A stretch of 64,000 nt of DNA from Isoetes taiwanensis (Eukaryota > Streptophyta > Lycopodiopsida > Isoetales > Isoetaceae): contig JAJEKV010000169.1 in the NCBI GenBank assembly GCA_021234155.1, forward strand, positions 1-64,000, written 5' to 3'. Each line of letters begins with the position of its first letter. Within the stretch, counting starts at the first letter, position 1. The notes below the pieces were generated by a model. That model was not told the DNA's origin and made no database searches. It worked only from the letters and a program-made list of their open reading frames with translations. Both the position numbers and the translations under genes were made by a program. Positions 12,970 to 25,425 of this stretch are shown here, piece after piece.

Positions 12970-15900
12970 CTGATAATGACAAACAGATTCGGGGCAAATC
13001 TATTGAACTCTATTGAAGTTTTAAAGGAGATGGAGGATTTCAAACTGAAGGAGAGTATTAGAGCTTTACCGGAGTTTGAAAAATTGTGGTATTTGTTTGA
13101 TGGTAGTCCAAGAGGGGTGCAACTAGCTCGTGTGATTCAAGTCCCGCCGCTAGTAGTAGTAATGCTCAATCTGGTGCAGGGGGAACTTCGTGAAGGTGTG
13201 TCTACCGGAAGGACAACTTCTCCGAAGTTCGAGCGAAGATGAAGCTAAGATTATGGAGGCCCGTGCCATAATCATGTGTAAGGTAGGCACCACTGCCTTA
13301 AAACTGAAGCTTCGAGGCATGAAGCCTAAGGAAATGTGGGATTATTTGATAAAGCACTATGAACAAAAAGTTCTTCACAAATAGATGTGCTAGAAAAAAA
13401 ACAACGCTAAGGAAGATGAAATTGTTTGAGAAAGATAACTTGACCGACTTTTTGGAGATTTGATTCCATTATTACGCATCTTGAGGGAGCGGAAATATCT
13501 TGAATGAACAAGATCAAATACTAGCTTTGGCAAGAGCAAAGATCTCATAATAGTCACTTGGCAACTTTACTCCGAAATGTAGCCACTTCCAAGGAGCATG
13601 CTATCGAATGATACGCACGTAATTTGAAACAGTCTACTATTACCGTGGGAGGAAGCTCATCACCTCTCGAGATCTTGTATCTGCGTAAGACTAAAAGAGG
13701 TGGTTTTTCAAGAGGAAAAGTAGGACCTTGTTATGCATGTAATCAATTTGGTCACCTAAAAGAGTGAGTGTCCAAACAATAGTGAGAAGGAATTTAGATG
13801 TTTCAATTGTGAAGGCAAAGGTCATTTTGCTTCCGATTGCCCAAGCCCTAAAAAAGGGAAGAGGTCGAGGGAGATTTTCTGAACTTATAGAGGTGGCAAG
13901 GGGCAAAGGAAAAAATTCAAAGGAGGCTCAAGTATTAATGTGGTAGAAAAACAAGATAGTAGTGAAGGTGAACTTGAGGATGACACCTTGGAGGTAAGGA
14001 AGAATTTAACTTGCAATGTTTGAGTTTCCAAGGAAAAGCAATAACCAATTTGTTGTTATAGATTCAGGAGCGCGTAAAAAGTGTGATGTGTGATTTGTAT
14101 ATGCTTAAGGAGTGGGAAAAGAAAGAAGGACATGTGCAACTTGGTGATGGGGGTTTGAAGAAAATAGAAGATACTGGAGTTTTAGAGTTGTTTGACTTAA
14201 ATGGCAAAATTGTAAAATTGAGAGATGTTTTGTGTGTGCCCAGTCTTGTTAGAAATCTCATATCCGTATGCCAGCTGGTGGATTTGGGATATAAAGTGCT
14301 GTTTGAACAGATCCATTGTAAAGTGTTTCTTAATGGTGAATTAAAGTTTATTGGCAAAAGAGTTGGTAATCTTTTTGGATTGAATATGGAGCATCTTCAT
14401 GAAATTAATCTTGTGGAATATTCAGATGTGAAAGTATGGCATAACAGATTATGTCATGTAAATGCTGCAATAATTAAAAGGCTTGGGGAAAAGGGATTAA
14501 TATCTGCCAAGGTACAAAATGAAAAGTTTTTATGTGGAGGCTGCCAACTTGGAAAGCAATCAAGATTGCCATTTAAAAGGTCACACAAAAGAGCAAAGGG
14601 CATTTTGGATTTGGTACATACAGATTTATGTGGTCCTATAAATGTTACTAGTTTGAGTGGGCATAAATATTTCATGAGCTTTATTGATGATTTCAGCAGA
14701 AAAACCAAGTGTTATATTTTGAAAACAAAAGACCAAGCTAGTGATGCTTTGAAGTTATTTACTGCTGAAACCGAGCTAGAAACTGGAAGAAAGATAAAGT
14801 GCATAAGGTCGACATTGTGGGAGGTGAATATATCTCCATGAATTTAAAGCTTTTGTGTAAACAGGGGAATCAAGAGGCAATTGACATGCAGATACTCACC
14901 ACAACAAAATGGAATTGCGTAAAGGAAAAATAGAACCTTGCTTGATGCTGTGAGATCCATGTTGAAGTATTCTGGTTTACCAAATTATTTATGGGATGAA
15001 GCTGTGAAGACAGCTGTCTACATTCAAAACTTGTTACCTTCATCAAGTATTAAAGGTGCAATTCCAGAAATGCTTTGGTCTGGTAAGTCACCTTCTTATG
15101 ATAGATTAAAAGCATATGGGTGTTTATGCTTTGTACATGTTCCTGAAGAACTGAGGAAAAAGTTGGATGATAGAGCATACATATCTTATCTAGTAGGGTA
15201 TGATTCTAACTCAAAAGCATTCTGATTATATGACCCTCTAGAAGAAAAATTATAGTAAGTAGAGATGTGGTCTTCAATGAAAACGAATTTTATAGGAAAA
15301 TTCCTAAGATAAATACCAAGATCCATGTGAAAGTGAAAGGAAAGATAGTATTGAGGAAACAAATCAGTCAATAAGTGAAGAAGAAAAACTCAAGGATTGG
15401 AGCAGTAGATTTGAGTGACTCGATAGTGAGTCGAAATGATTCCAAGTAATGTTGTTGAGCCGAAGTGGAATCGTGTTTGAGCAAGAGATTGAACACCAAG
15501 AGGCGTATGGATAAAATTGATAGACCAAAAGAAAACCCAGACGAACGAAGCTCAAATGTTGGCAGAAGAAGCCAAACATGATTTAGAGTCTCATGGTAGA
15601 ACTGAACTTGGAAAAAAAGTAAAAGACTTAGATCTCGTGTAGGAGAAATTAATAATCGTATTTGACATTTTGATACTTGAAACAGCACAAGATTCCACAA
15701 AATTATATGGAGGCGCTCAAGATATGAATGGAAAGAACTGAAAATGTGCTATGGAAGAAGAAATGAGAGCATTCAAAAGAACAAACACTTATACAAGAGT
15801 GGATATTCCTTCTGATAAGAATATAGTTGGAAGTAAGTGGATCTATAGAATAAAACCAGAGTAGACAAAAATACAAAGAAATTTAAAGCCGTAACTTGTT

Positions 15901-17235
15901 GCACAAGGCTTTACAATTTAAAAAAAGGAGAAGATTTTGATGAAACATTCTCACCATTGGTAAAGATAAATAGTTTGAGAATGTTATTAGCTATTGCTAA
16001 TGCTTGTGACCTTGAAATCCATCATATGGATGTAAGTACAAACATTCTTGAATGCTAAGTTAGAGGAGGAAATTTATTTAAGACCCCGCACTGGATTTGA
16101 AGAGGAAAAAGGAAAAATTTGGAAGTTGAATAGAGCAGCTTATGGTCTTAAACAATCTCCTAGGGAATGGTATAAATGTATGGATGGATATCTTGTAGAA
16201 CAAGGTTTTGAGAAGCTCAATTATGATGGTAATATCTATAGGTTCAAAATGGGAGATGCCCTGGTGCATTATTGCTTTATATGTTGATGACAATATTATG
16301 ATATCAAAGGGAACTCAAGTACTAAATCATTGCAAAGATATCTTAAGGAAACGATTCCAAATGAGTGATCTTGGAGAGTTAAAGAGGTTTCTGGGCATAG
16401 ATGTTTACAGGGACAGAAATCACAAGATATTAGCTTTGAGTCAACAAGGGCATATTCAAAACATGTTGAAGAAATTTCATATGGAAGATTGCAATATGGC
16501 ATATACTCCTATGGTTCCTGGTCACAGAATCTCTGCAGATATGAGTCCAAAAACAGAAGCTGAAAGCAAACAAATGGAGAAAATACCTTACAGAAGTTTG
16601 ATTGGTTGTTTGTCCTATGTAGCCAATTGTACTAGGCCAGACATTGCATTTGCAAGCAATATTCTCAAGTAGGTACAATGACAGGGCTGGTAAAGGACAC
16701 TGGATTGCAGCAAAAAGGATCCTCAAATACTTAAAAGGTACAATGCATTTTGGTATAGTATTTAATGAAACCAATTTACAATTGCAGGCTTATTGTGATG
16801 CTGATTGGGGAGGAGATTTAGACAAACGAAAATCAACTTCAGGGTATGTTGTTTTATTAGGTGGAGCCCCAGTTGCTTGGAAGTGCAAGAAGCAAAGCAG
16901 CATTGCTTTATCTAGTGCTGAAGCTGAGTACAACTCAGCAGCCCTGTTGACTAAGGAACTTATTTGGGAAAGAAGGCTTATGGCAGAATTTGGATTTGCT
17001 CAAAGAGGACCAACAATCATTTATTGTGATAATACTAGTTGTATTGCCATGACAAAAAATCCAGTTTTGCACGAAAGGTCAAAACACATTGAAATGGAAG
17101 TTCATTTTATCAGAGATATGGTCAAAAGAAATCAAGTGCATTTGACCTATGTTAGTACAGCTGATCAAAGAGCAGATATTCTTACAAAGGCTCTACCTTT
17201 ATCCAGATTCCAGGAAATAAGGAAATTGTTACAAT
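12970..17235 (+). mobile_element. Copia internal coding region (gag-pro-int-RT-RNase H remains)
   Basis: Parts in order: gag at about 12970-13960, with two CCHC zinc-knuckle-like blocks (CYACNQFGHLK and FNCEGKGHFASDC) near 13730-13850; a protease to integrase junction near 14030-14300; the integrase zinc region (VWHNRLCHVNA ... CGGCQLGKQ) at about 14440-14570 and core (LVHTDLCGPI, FIDDFSR) at 14610-15230; reverse transcriptase at about 15730-16670 (AAYGLKQSPREWYK, ALYVDDNIMI, LIGCLSYVANCTRPDIAFA); RNase H at 16750-17235 (AYCDADWGGD, ALSSAEAEYN, HIEMEVHFIRD). No full-length frame remains; it is a fossil. Confidence 0.92.
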
Positions 17236-17255
17236 GTGATGACAGGGAATATCAC

Positions 17256-17267
17256 ATGAAGGGGGAA
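17256..17267 (+). promoter_or_regulatory. Polypurine tract
   Basis: GAAGGGGGAA directly abuts the TG start of the 3' LTR, as expected of the plus-strand priming site. Confidence 0.8.
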
Positions 17268-17807
17268 TGTTGGAAATGACAAAATTATGTGTCATGTGAT
17301 ATTCTAATCTATGAGAAGCAGTGGCAGTAGATTAGAGTTGTTAAATGGTGTCATGTTATTCAAAGTTAAGCAGTTGAATGGGGGAGACCTATGAGAAGCA
17401 GTGGCAGTAGGTCAAAGTCAAAGTCAAAGTCAAAGTCAAAGGTGGCGGGCACACCCTACCCGGGTGTTGCTGGGCTCGCTAGAAACACACAGACACCCCC
17501 TGCCCGCCACTTAGGGTTTTGGGTTGACTGGTCAACGGGTCAAAGTCAACGACAGCTGGAAGATAAGGACAGCAGGGCATCCTATTATTTAGGCAAGTTG
17601 AAAAACTTTCTATATGAAGGGCATGCACGATTTGACAAGTGGATATATCCAGGTTGATGAGAAAATATATATATGACTGATTGTCATAGAAAATATGCGG
17701 CTGAGTGCAGATACAGGTGCATGTATGCAAATATAGGTGCGGGAGGGGTTTGAAGGAGACAGAGTCTTGGCATACTTGGGTTCGAATCCCAAGCTCTGAT
17801 TCTAACA
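17268..17807 (+). repeat. 3' LTR of the copia element
   Basis: Begins TGTTGGAAATGAC and ends ATTCTAACA. Near its end (about 17776-17795) CTTGGGTTCGAATCCCAAG forms a T-arm-like stem around the GGTTCGAATCC B-box word of RNA polymerase III genes. In the 5' LTR the same block is altered. Confidence 0.92.
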
Positions 17808-18235
17808 AGCTGGTCAGTTGCTGCTCGAGAATTCCAGCTAGCAATTTGGCGAATATTGAACTGACCATGATCGTCCAACAATTGGCTAGGCAATGCGAGT
17901 CACCTACCTTGTAGATGGGCACAACTCTGCTAGCGGCCCACTGTGGGGGGAATCCTTCTTGTGACGCCCTGTTGAACAAGGCAGTTAGGACTGGTGCTAT
18001 GGATGGCCCTGCCTACTTGAGCAACTTTGCCTACATGCCATACAAGTCTGGCGCTTTCCCATTGGCCAGATGTTGCAAGCCCCAAACTACATCCGTCTCC
18101 GTGATTTCCAGTGTCGTGGCATCCTAGATGGGTACCACTATCTGGGCACCCCGTGGATCGTAGATCTGCTGTAAGTATTCCCTCCACTGTTTGGGAGTGA
18201 TGTCCCTTGTAGGGGGTTGCAAAAAAATGGATGGA
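17808..18235 (-). mobile_element. LINE fragment, 5' part of the reverse transcriptase region (segment A)
   Basis: Minus-strand peptides include PPTRDITPKQWREYLQQIYD, TLEITETDVVWGLQHLANGK, NRASQEGFPPQWAASRVVPI and FAKLLAGILEQQL, the region just before and within RT blocks 0 to 2 (consensus ...G.AP.......W....I.P..K.G). The frame shifts at least twice. Homology stops near 18235, so this copy lacks the endonuclease and is 5'-truncated, as is common for LINEs. It joins segment B across the copia insertion. Confidence 0.8.
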
Positions 18236-18395
18236 GTGTACGTATCTATAGATAGGAACTCTAGGGTGTACTATAAAGCAGATTGTCGTATCCTAGGTGA
18301 GTAAATAGCTCACATGTTTTCATGATGTCATGCCTACTGGGTGTACTATATAATGAGTTGTTGAATCCATAGTAGGTGCCATGGCTACAAATGCT
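18236..18395. other. Unassigned DNA at the LINE 5' junction
   Basis: Contains two short related words (GGGTGTACTATAAAG and GGGTGTACTATATAATGAG) about 90 bp apart. No gene is seen. Confidence 0.4.
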
Positions 18396-18690
18396 TTGGA
18401 TGAAATAGTTATTTCAAAAGTAATGGCACTAAAGTGCATCCAAAAAAATAACATCAAAGCACTTTGTTATCCAATGCAAGGAGATGCACCTAAAGGTTTA
18501 GAAGGAACACAAGTATTCATTCAATCATATTATATTTTCTTATTTTTATTAGAAGCAATCATTCATCAAAAGTTTTGCTTCCGATTTGTAGGAAGGATGA
18601 CACTAAAGTTCATCCAAGAAGCTTAAACAACATCAAAGCATTTTGTTATCCAATGCAACGAGGTGCACTCAATAAAAGGTTTAAAAAGGC
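18396..18690. repeat. Direct duplication of a roughly 100-bp segment
   Basis: CACTAAAGTGCATCC ... CAAAGCACTTTGTTATCC ... GGTGCACC around 18428-18500 recurs as CACTAAAGTTCATCC ... CAAAGCATTTTGTTATCC ... AGGTGCACTC around 18600-18690. It is moderately diverged and has no coding content. Confidence 0.6.
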
Positions 18691-21600
18691 TTAACAATAT
18701 TCTCATATTATAATCTACCAGCTCTCTGCTTTTATAGGTTGATCCTACTAAAGAGAGCCAGCCATATACTCATCGTAGAAATCCCATTGTACATTCTTAT
18801 ATGTTCTACATTGTCAAGTTTTTTGCATGATTTATCTCATACATTTAACAAATTATGTGAGCTAACATACGTGAGTAACAAAAATAACAAATTTTGCATG
18901 ATTTATCTCATGCATTTGAGCCTGTTCTTTATAGAAACCAATGCTCGTCATAGCAATAAAAATATTATCGAATTTCTATCCACGATGTGGTGGTAGGATG
19001 GAAATATTAGCTTCAACATGAAATAAATAACAATCCTTGAAAGACTAGATCAACCTAAGAAAGAAATTACGCAAATCAATTTAAAGAATGTGGTGGTCCT
19101 ATATTTTCACCATTACAACATCCACATGGGCCAGGTGCAATCCCAAGCACAACCCCAATGTGAATGGAGTTACTTACTTGAGTGAACCTAATCCTTTTTT
19201 GTTGAAGGAAGAGGAGGTTATAGTCTGTCCAACCTTGAATTCTTTTTGGATCTATCTTCCAAGCCCTTTAAGTTCATCCCGAAAGTGTTGGAATACATGT
19301 TGATCTACGACTTTACAAGCCCTCAGATTTATGATGAGAAAAAATGCTTCTTTCTATCTTGGCACAGGTTATTCATGTCAAACATATATTTAACAATGTA
19401 AACATGTGAAAGATTTAATTTGAAATAAATGAGGGTGCATACGTTGCTACAGGAACCAAGAACACGTGCAATGTGTTTGATGCAGGTAATTCAATCGGGA
19501 CTAACTGAGGGTAGTCAATCTACCACATATACATGAATTAGCTTTGGATAAAAATGGGATGCAATTAAGACAACTGTGCTCTTTGGTTATGTAGATGTAC
19601 AGTTGAATCCAATACCAATTGAAACCAACTAACAGTAGAGTGGTGGCCACTCCTATTTCTAGCTCCAAACATCTGCCATTTGGTACGCCTGCACATATTC
19701 ACTATTCGACTGAATACAAATATTATATTGTAATGCAAAAAACTTTCAGATCTGAACACATATGCATATGGCGCACTGAGCATCGACATACAAAAAGAAT
19801 GTTTCCTCCCTTGGTTGGGACAATTCCTATACCTCTGTAGAATCATCAGAAATAAGAGAATGATTTAGAAGAAAATAAGATGATGACTTTTACCTGTCAT
19901 CCTACTTCTATGGTGTTAAAAGCATCCTAGAATGATCCGACCAATAACCAAATTTGAGAAAGGTTGAAAATGATCCGACAAAAGTTTGTATGAGCCTGCA
20001 TGCCGAAAAACCTTGAGCTTAGCAATCGTGGCATGCATCCAGCTGCAATCGGATTCGAAAAGCAAGGGAAAAACCAAAATCATACGAAAGGAATTTCTCC
20101 TGATTTTTGGACTACCAGGAATTTATTATGGCGCCCAAACTTCTCAAAACCTTAGAGAAATTATAAAAATATTTGCCACTATATTGGAAAATCCTAAATT
20201 AACAAGATAGATTTTTGTAGATATTACTAATAACTAGCTAAGTTAGCATATTTTCTTCCCTTATGTTAATATGTTTCCAACAACTGTGTATCTAATAACC
20301 ACAACTTGCATTAAAGAATTTTAGATGTCTGTTGGACGCCTCAAAATTAATTGGTGGTACAACGAGGACAATTCATGATAGAAACATCAACTATAGAGCT
20401 CAATCCTATACCTAGCGCATAAAAAGTTCCAAACCAAAGATTGACGTTAACGCCTCTTCAAAGCTTTTCCGAGATAGAAGGCCTCGGTCTTCTAGGTAGG
20501 TTATATTGTCTAGGGAGTCTCGGTCTTCTAGGTTACATTGTGCAAATCCGTTTGAGGAGGAGTCTGATTTTGAGTCCACGGCTGATCCATTGCGTTTGAA
20601 TATCCCACAGGCGTTGTGAGCAAAAAAAGGAAGAGAACGAGCTATATATTCAGGTATGCTGCAAGTATTCGTTATCTTTGCGCTTGGGGCAATGACGCAG
20701 TTAGTGAGGTTTATCCGAGACGCGTCAATTGCTGGTTGAAAACTATTTCCAAACCCTTCCTCGGCTTCCTCACGGGAGCCAGGAAAATTCTGGAAGGCTG
20801 GCCTTTGGCTCCGGCCTACAAATTAATCGTAACTAGAAGCATTAGTTCTGCATATTGTTGCTGAGTTAAACAGACTGAAGCATGCTGAGGTATTAGCATT
20901 GTTTGCCATACTGAAAGCATTATCTTCGTAACCTTGGTCCTGGTATAAAAGATGTGAAGGGAAAATGACTTGCATCAATCTTCATTTCAGCCCTGGATCT
21001 TATAGTTGATACTTCAATTTGATGATTTTCCTCTGTTTAACCAAGTTGAAGCTCCATCTTCATAGCAACTAAGCTTGTTCGGTGATGGAGTCCAAAGCAA
21101 GTATGCATGGACTTGGCAAACGCTCTGCCACTTCTTGGCAAAGCCCACCAATAATGGCTAAAGCAGCTTTGTGTCAAAGAAGGCAACCGGGAGAGTGAAG
21201 GGACAGTCCAGAACTTGTATAGTAGAATGAATTCAAAGTAATAGCCCTTGGGAGAGGTGGTTGCCTTTATAGAAACCTCGCAGTAAATAAATAAATGCCC
21301 AAAAACGTGGATCTCCTAACCTGCTAACCAGATATTCTCACTTTTGCTAGATGTGCTGACTAATCCCCATGGTGCATCTTTGAGGAGCATGGGCTTAGCG
21401 AATAGACCTGCCAAGATTTTCTGTAGAGTAGAACCTGGTTAGAAAGTAATATGGTGGTAATGTGTTTCAATATGCTTCCTGGTCTGATTGTCATAGTTGA
21501 GGCTACTTCTGTTACCATATATATATATGGTCCTAATCCATAAGAACCCTTTCCTAGATGCTATCAGGAGCTAAATAAAGAGTCACAAAGTAGAGATAAA

Positions 21601-22079
21601 TCTTCACAAATGTAACGTTTATTACGTAAACCTTGCTCTGCTTGGCTATGGAGAAGAGCTAAGATAAATGTCAATGTCAAGAACAGACTGGGTCCTACAT
21701 AGCCAGCATAATAATTGCCTGCATGTTTCTTACCAATAGGGCATCTGGGGGTATATCCCTTGAATTAGTAATATGGGCTAGCTCCTATAATCTGAGGCAA
21801 GGTTAACCTCGACCAAGCAAAATTGTATCTGACCACACTCTTTAGTTCCCTTGTTTGTTATCGCAGTTCATTAATATTCTTGATAGAACTTCTTAAAGAC
21901 CACATTAAAAATCAGTTGCACGATTTAAAATCTATATACAGGAGAGAAAGGATCTCTGTATCTTGGGTAATAAGCTAAATAAGCATCTCTTGCTATGTGG
22001 CACTGCTCTAAGGGAGAAATTGGATTGCAAATCTGGAAAAAACCAAGTATAGATCACATCAATCTAGTGATATTTTGTG
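18691..22079. other. Unassigned DNA, no gene recognised
   Basis: Ordinary intergenic composition. One plus-strand stretch (about 19190-19395) encodes NLEFFLDLSSKPFKFIPKVL and MLIYDFTSPQIYDEKKCFFL without interruption and has a protein-like look, but I do not recognise it. A run of TA repeats lies at 21520-21530. The part next to 22080 may hold the LTR of the decayed copia element that follows, but I could not define its borders. Confidence 0.4.
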
Positions 22080-23250
22080 TTTTTTCGTGATCATGCAGTT
22101 GAATCAATGGAAGCTTTGTTCTAATCCAATGTTTGATGGTTTTAATTATCAGTTCTGGATCGCTTCAATTATCAGACTTGGAGAGGCTTTTCATAAGTAT
22201 TTCTAGATCTAGCAACTTTTATTATTTGAATGGAAATAAATCTTACATTCATTAGGATCAGGTGAGAGTCTGATAAGATTTGTTGCAGGGATGCAGGCAG
22301 ACATCCAATCCAGTCTTGTATGTCAAACGTTAGTGAGCCTAGAAAGATATGCATTTGCGATTGCTTGATTTAAAGTATGTGCAGGTCAGATACTGGAAAA
22401 TTTAAGGTTTAAATCATAAAGGATCCAGATCGGAGGCCATATAGGCTTTCAAAGATGTTTGAGAATTTTTGAAAACTTTTGGCATGCTATCTGGCCTCAC
22501 TAAGCAAAGGAGCACGTCAATCTGTGAGCAGGAGCATATGAGAAGGACTGTAGGGAGGATTTTATTGCAGCAAGAGACAAGTGCCACAGAGCTTATCATT
22601 TAACTGCTGAGAAATTGTATAAACACATAGCCACAAGTGCCATAACCCAGAAAGCTTTTAAATGGTAAGCAAGAGTTCTGAAAGACATTCACATCGACTA
22701 GCAAGAAAAGATCACAATATCAGTGCTGGAATTGAGGCACTAATTGACAATGCAAAAGGAACCCCCAAACTTTGAAGGAAGTGGATTTTGAAGTCTGCTT
22801 AGGTTTTTATTGCGGTATTCGAGGAAGAGTTTCTTAATACGACTGTAACTTCAGCTGGTCCCTTCAGGTGCCTTAGGAATATGCTACTTGTTTGACGTCT
22901 TTGCATGTTAATGATGTGGTCCATGCATGGGTATCCTAAAGTTATTAGGACAAGATAGCTTGCTGCCTTTCAGTGTTATGTTTGGCGTGCCAGGCTTGAA
23001 CATCTAGGAGGTTGGTGAATTGGCTTAGAATGATATGGTTATTGGGTTGCCAATGTTTTTCCTCATCCTGATTGCCTTCTGGGTAGCGACCATAGGAGTT
23101 TCTGTATTAAGACTTGGGCTGTATGCCTCCCCAGACTTTTGGAAGAGCTCATATTTTATGGCAAAGCATGTCCCAAGATTATAAGTTTTCTCTAATTCCA
23201 CCTCCTTGTCAAAATTCAGACAGGAAGTAAAATTAAAGCTGTAAGGACGG
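22080..23250 (+). mobile_element. Old, degraded Ty1/copia fragment
   Basis: Plus-strand peptides match copia gag (NPMFDGFNYQFWIAS, about 22120-22170) and the segment before the integrase (VWRARLEHL, then NDMVIGLP after a break, about 22980-23050). It is heavily decayed with many breaks, and no LTR pair could be defined. It lies directly left of the Harbinger-like element at 23472. It is older than the copia element at 12.4-17.8 kb. Confidence 0.55.
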
Positions 23251-23690
23251 ATAAAGTGAAGTGGTATATTGATAACGACTCTGATGAATACCTTTTGTCT
23301 CAGGACATAGACGTAACGAGAGACTTCTGTATGTACATGGTAAGAGCGTGGCAGAGAAAAATAACAGAACCCTGCAAGATATGCACTTTTAACTGCTGCA
23401 CAATTAAATTACTAGGAAAGGAAATTTATTTTATGGTTAAAAAAGGATGTTCAGGGCGTTTGCTTGTCTAAGGGTACCTTCGCACTCGCCGTTAAATTAG
23501 GATTCCGTTAAGCTTTTATCGGTTTTTGGATTCACACCACAAGTTAGGTTAGCATTCCGTTAAGTTAAATTGTTAGCATTCCGTTAACTTTTTTAACTTA
23601 AAATCCTTAACCCAAACAGCTTTCAGACTATTTCAAGTTAGGTTAATAAAATTAACACAAAGTTAACCCAAAAAAAATTATGAACGTAAA

Positions 23691-23720
23691 ATTAAAGTGA
23701 CCTCCGGAGGTCACTTTAAT
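23691..23720. repeat. 30-bp perfect palindrome
   Basis: ATTAAAGTGACCTCC (23691-23705) is followed directly by its exact reverse complement (23706-23720). It marks the inner border of the AGTTAA-rich left end of the Harbinger-like element. Confidence 0.9.
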
Positions 23721-24279
23721 GGCGGCAATTATTTTGTAGCTCGGCTTCGAGCAATGTCGATGGCGGACGATCGTCGAGTTGTTTGCAGAGAGGCAAGCCG
23801 ACCTCCTCATGATGGTGCCTCTCTCCTCATGATGGTCGTGCCGGACGTGGAGCTGTATGTGAAGGTGCAGGTCGGCGAGACCTACTAGAACAGTCGTGAG
23901 AATTTTTTTTGAATCCATTTTCAATGGAGTTCCTCATCCAAATGTCTGCTTATAATGCATAATACAAGGAATGCGTTTAGGTGGTCATTCTCATTCCACA
24001 TTCCGGATGCAAGAAATACATTGGGCTTCCTGAAGAAAGGACCTTTTTTTCCGAAGCCCTTACAAGAGACTATGCTGTTGTTGCAATTTTTAGCAAGAGG
24101 AGTATTGGTTTGTGCATGATTCTAGCAGTTCAAACGGTTTTGAGATATTGGAGCAAACAATACAAACTTTAAAAGATTTTCCTTGTCGGTCTTGGCGCCT
24201 CTTCAGGTTGGTATTTTCCATCTGGATTTGCTCTTTCAGATTTAGTTTAGAGCTCTGGCTTCTGGTAAGCACATTCATT

Positions 24280-25251
24280 GCAGCACCATCAGATGTAAAC
24301 TCGGTCCCGATGTTATTGGGGATACTCTTCTTACGGGGTAGCATTGAGAGTCACAATGATATCGTGTTTTGCCCATATGGGCAATGCCATTGGAGCTTTG
24401 AACTAGCTTAGTGAAATGCAGTTTCAAAATTAAGAACCAGATAACGTTACATTTGTGAGTGTTTTGTATGCTTGTGCTTGTCTGCAAAATAACTACCATC
24501 TGATAAAGCTCGCAAAGTATCCGACAAAATGCAAGTGAAGAATGTGGTGTCCTGGGATGTTATGGTTTCAGCTTATGGACGTTTGTAATGATTTTAGGAT
24601 ACCTTCTTCATAAAGATGAGAAGAAAGGACTCACTTTATTTAATCAAATGGAAAAACTTGGTTCAAAAGCAGACAGTGTGACATATATTATAGTAGATTA
24701 CGTCTCTGCGTCCAATAGAGGAGCTTTAGAATGTGGTAGATTAGTGCACTCCCATTGCATAAAAGATGGTATGGATATTAAACTCTTTATTCAACCAGAT
24801 GACATCACATTTGTTTCTCTACTTTTCTACATGTAGCAATGTGAATCTTATAGATTCATGAGAGCATCTCTTATCTTATTTCTATGAGTGAAGTTTATGG
24901 CCTAAAAGCAACTGCTGAACATTATGAATGTCTGACTGATCTTCTTGTTCGCGGGGTTCCTTGTATGAGGCAAAAGACCTTCTAGATATGTTGCCATTTC
25001 CCTCCAATAACGTGTCATGGACATCTTTGCTTGCCTCTTGCAGAACATGTTATGTAACAGTGCTAGTGTTAGTAGAAATCGTTAATTCAGATCCTCAAGA
25101 TTTTGAGCCTTTAGATGGAGCAACTCTCATTTTGTTGTCAAACATTTATGCTCTTGCTGCTTGTGATAAAGGCAAAACAGATCCGACCAGTGACCAGATT
25201 TGTTCGGATATTGAGGAAGAATTGCAAAGAGCTAAAAGCTCGCACCAATAG
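24280..25251 (+). pseudogene. PPR protein pseudogene with E domain, inside the Harbinger-like element
   Basis: Plus-strand peptides in register with a PLS-class PPR protein: EPDNVTFVSVLYACACLQ (about 24441-24495), ARKVSDKMQVKNVVSWDVMV (about 24508-24570), FNQMEKLGSKADSVTYIIV (24636 onward), GALECGRLVHSHCIKDGMD, then the E region: GLKATAEHYECLTDLLVRG (about 24900-24957), YEAKDLLDMLPFPSNNVSWT, LLASCRT, LLSNIYALA and TDPTSDQICSDIEEELQRAK. The E domain order is that of plant organelle RNA-editing factors. The gene lacks its 5' part and a DYW domain and has at least four frame changes or stops. Its borders lie within the transposon, which suggests capture. It is a different gene from the PPR piece at 8.2 kb. 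Confidence 0.8.
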
Positions 25252-25284
25252 TTGAGGCGGTAAAGCCGGATACAAGTGCCTTCA

Positions 25285-25425
25285 AGATGATGCATGAAAT
25301 TGAGGAGGGACAGACATCAGATTACCATACTAATATCAAGATGCATTCTGCACTTGATATTAGAAGATATAATCCAGCAATCTCGAATGAGGTTGACAAT
25401 ATTTTCTCTGGGTTTGTGAACATAA
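25285..25425 (+). mobile_element. Possible Helitron helicase-like scrap
   Basis: MMHEIEEGQTSDYHTNIKMH then LDIRRYNPAISNEVDNIF recalls the RRYN.P...EVA.I block of plant Helitron N-terminal domains. Only about 45 residues align and there is no Rep or helicase motif, so it is a weak call. Confidence 0.3.

Larger units (their letters stand above)
12391..17807 (+). mobile_element. Ty1/copia LTR retrotransposon, 5.4 kb, nested in the LINE
   Basis: A structurally complete but broken copia element. Two LTRs of about 550 and 540 bp bound an internal region with a primer-binding site, gag, protease, integrase, reverse transcriptase, RNase H and a purine tract in copia order (integrase before RT). The coding region is interrupted by well over five breaks. 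The LTRs look nearly alike by eye apart from CAG/CTG sites, so the insertion is probably fairly recent, later than the LINE it sits in. AGCTG follows the right LTR (17808-17812); the left flank reads CAAATTG and could be a corrupted copy of the same duplication. LINE sequence resumes on both sides. Confidence 0.92.
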
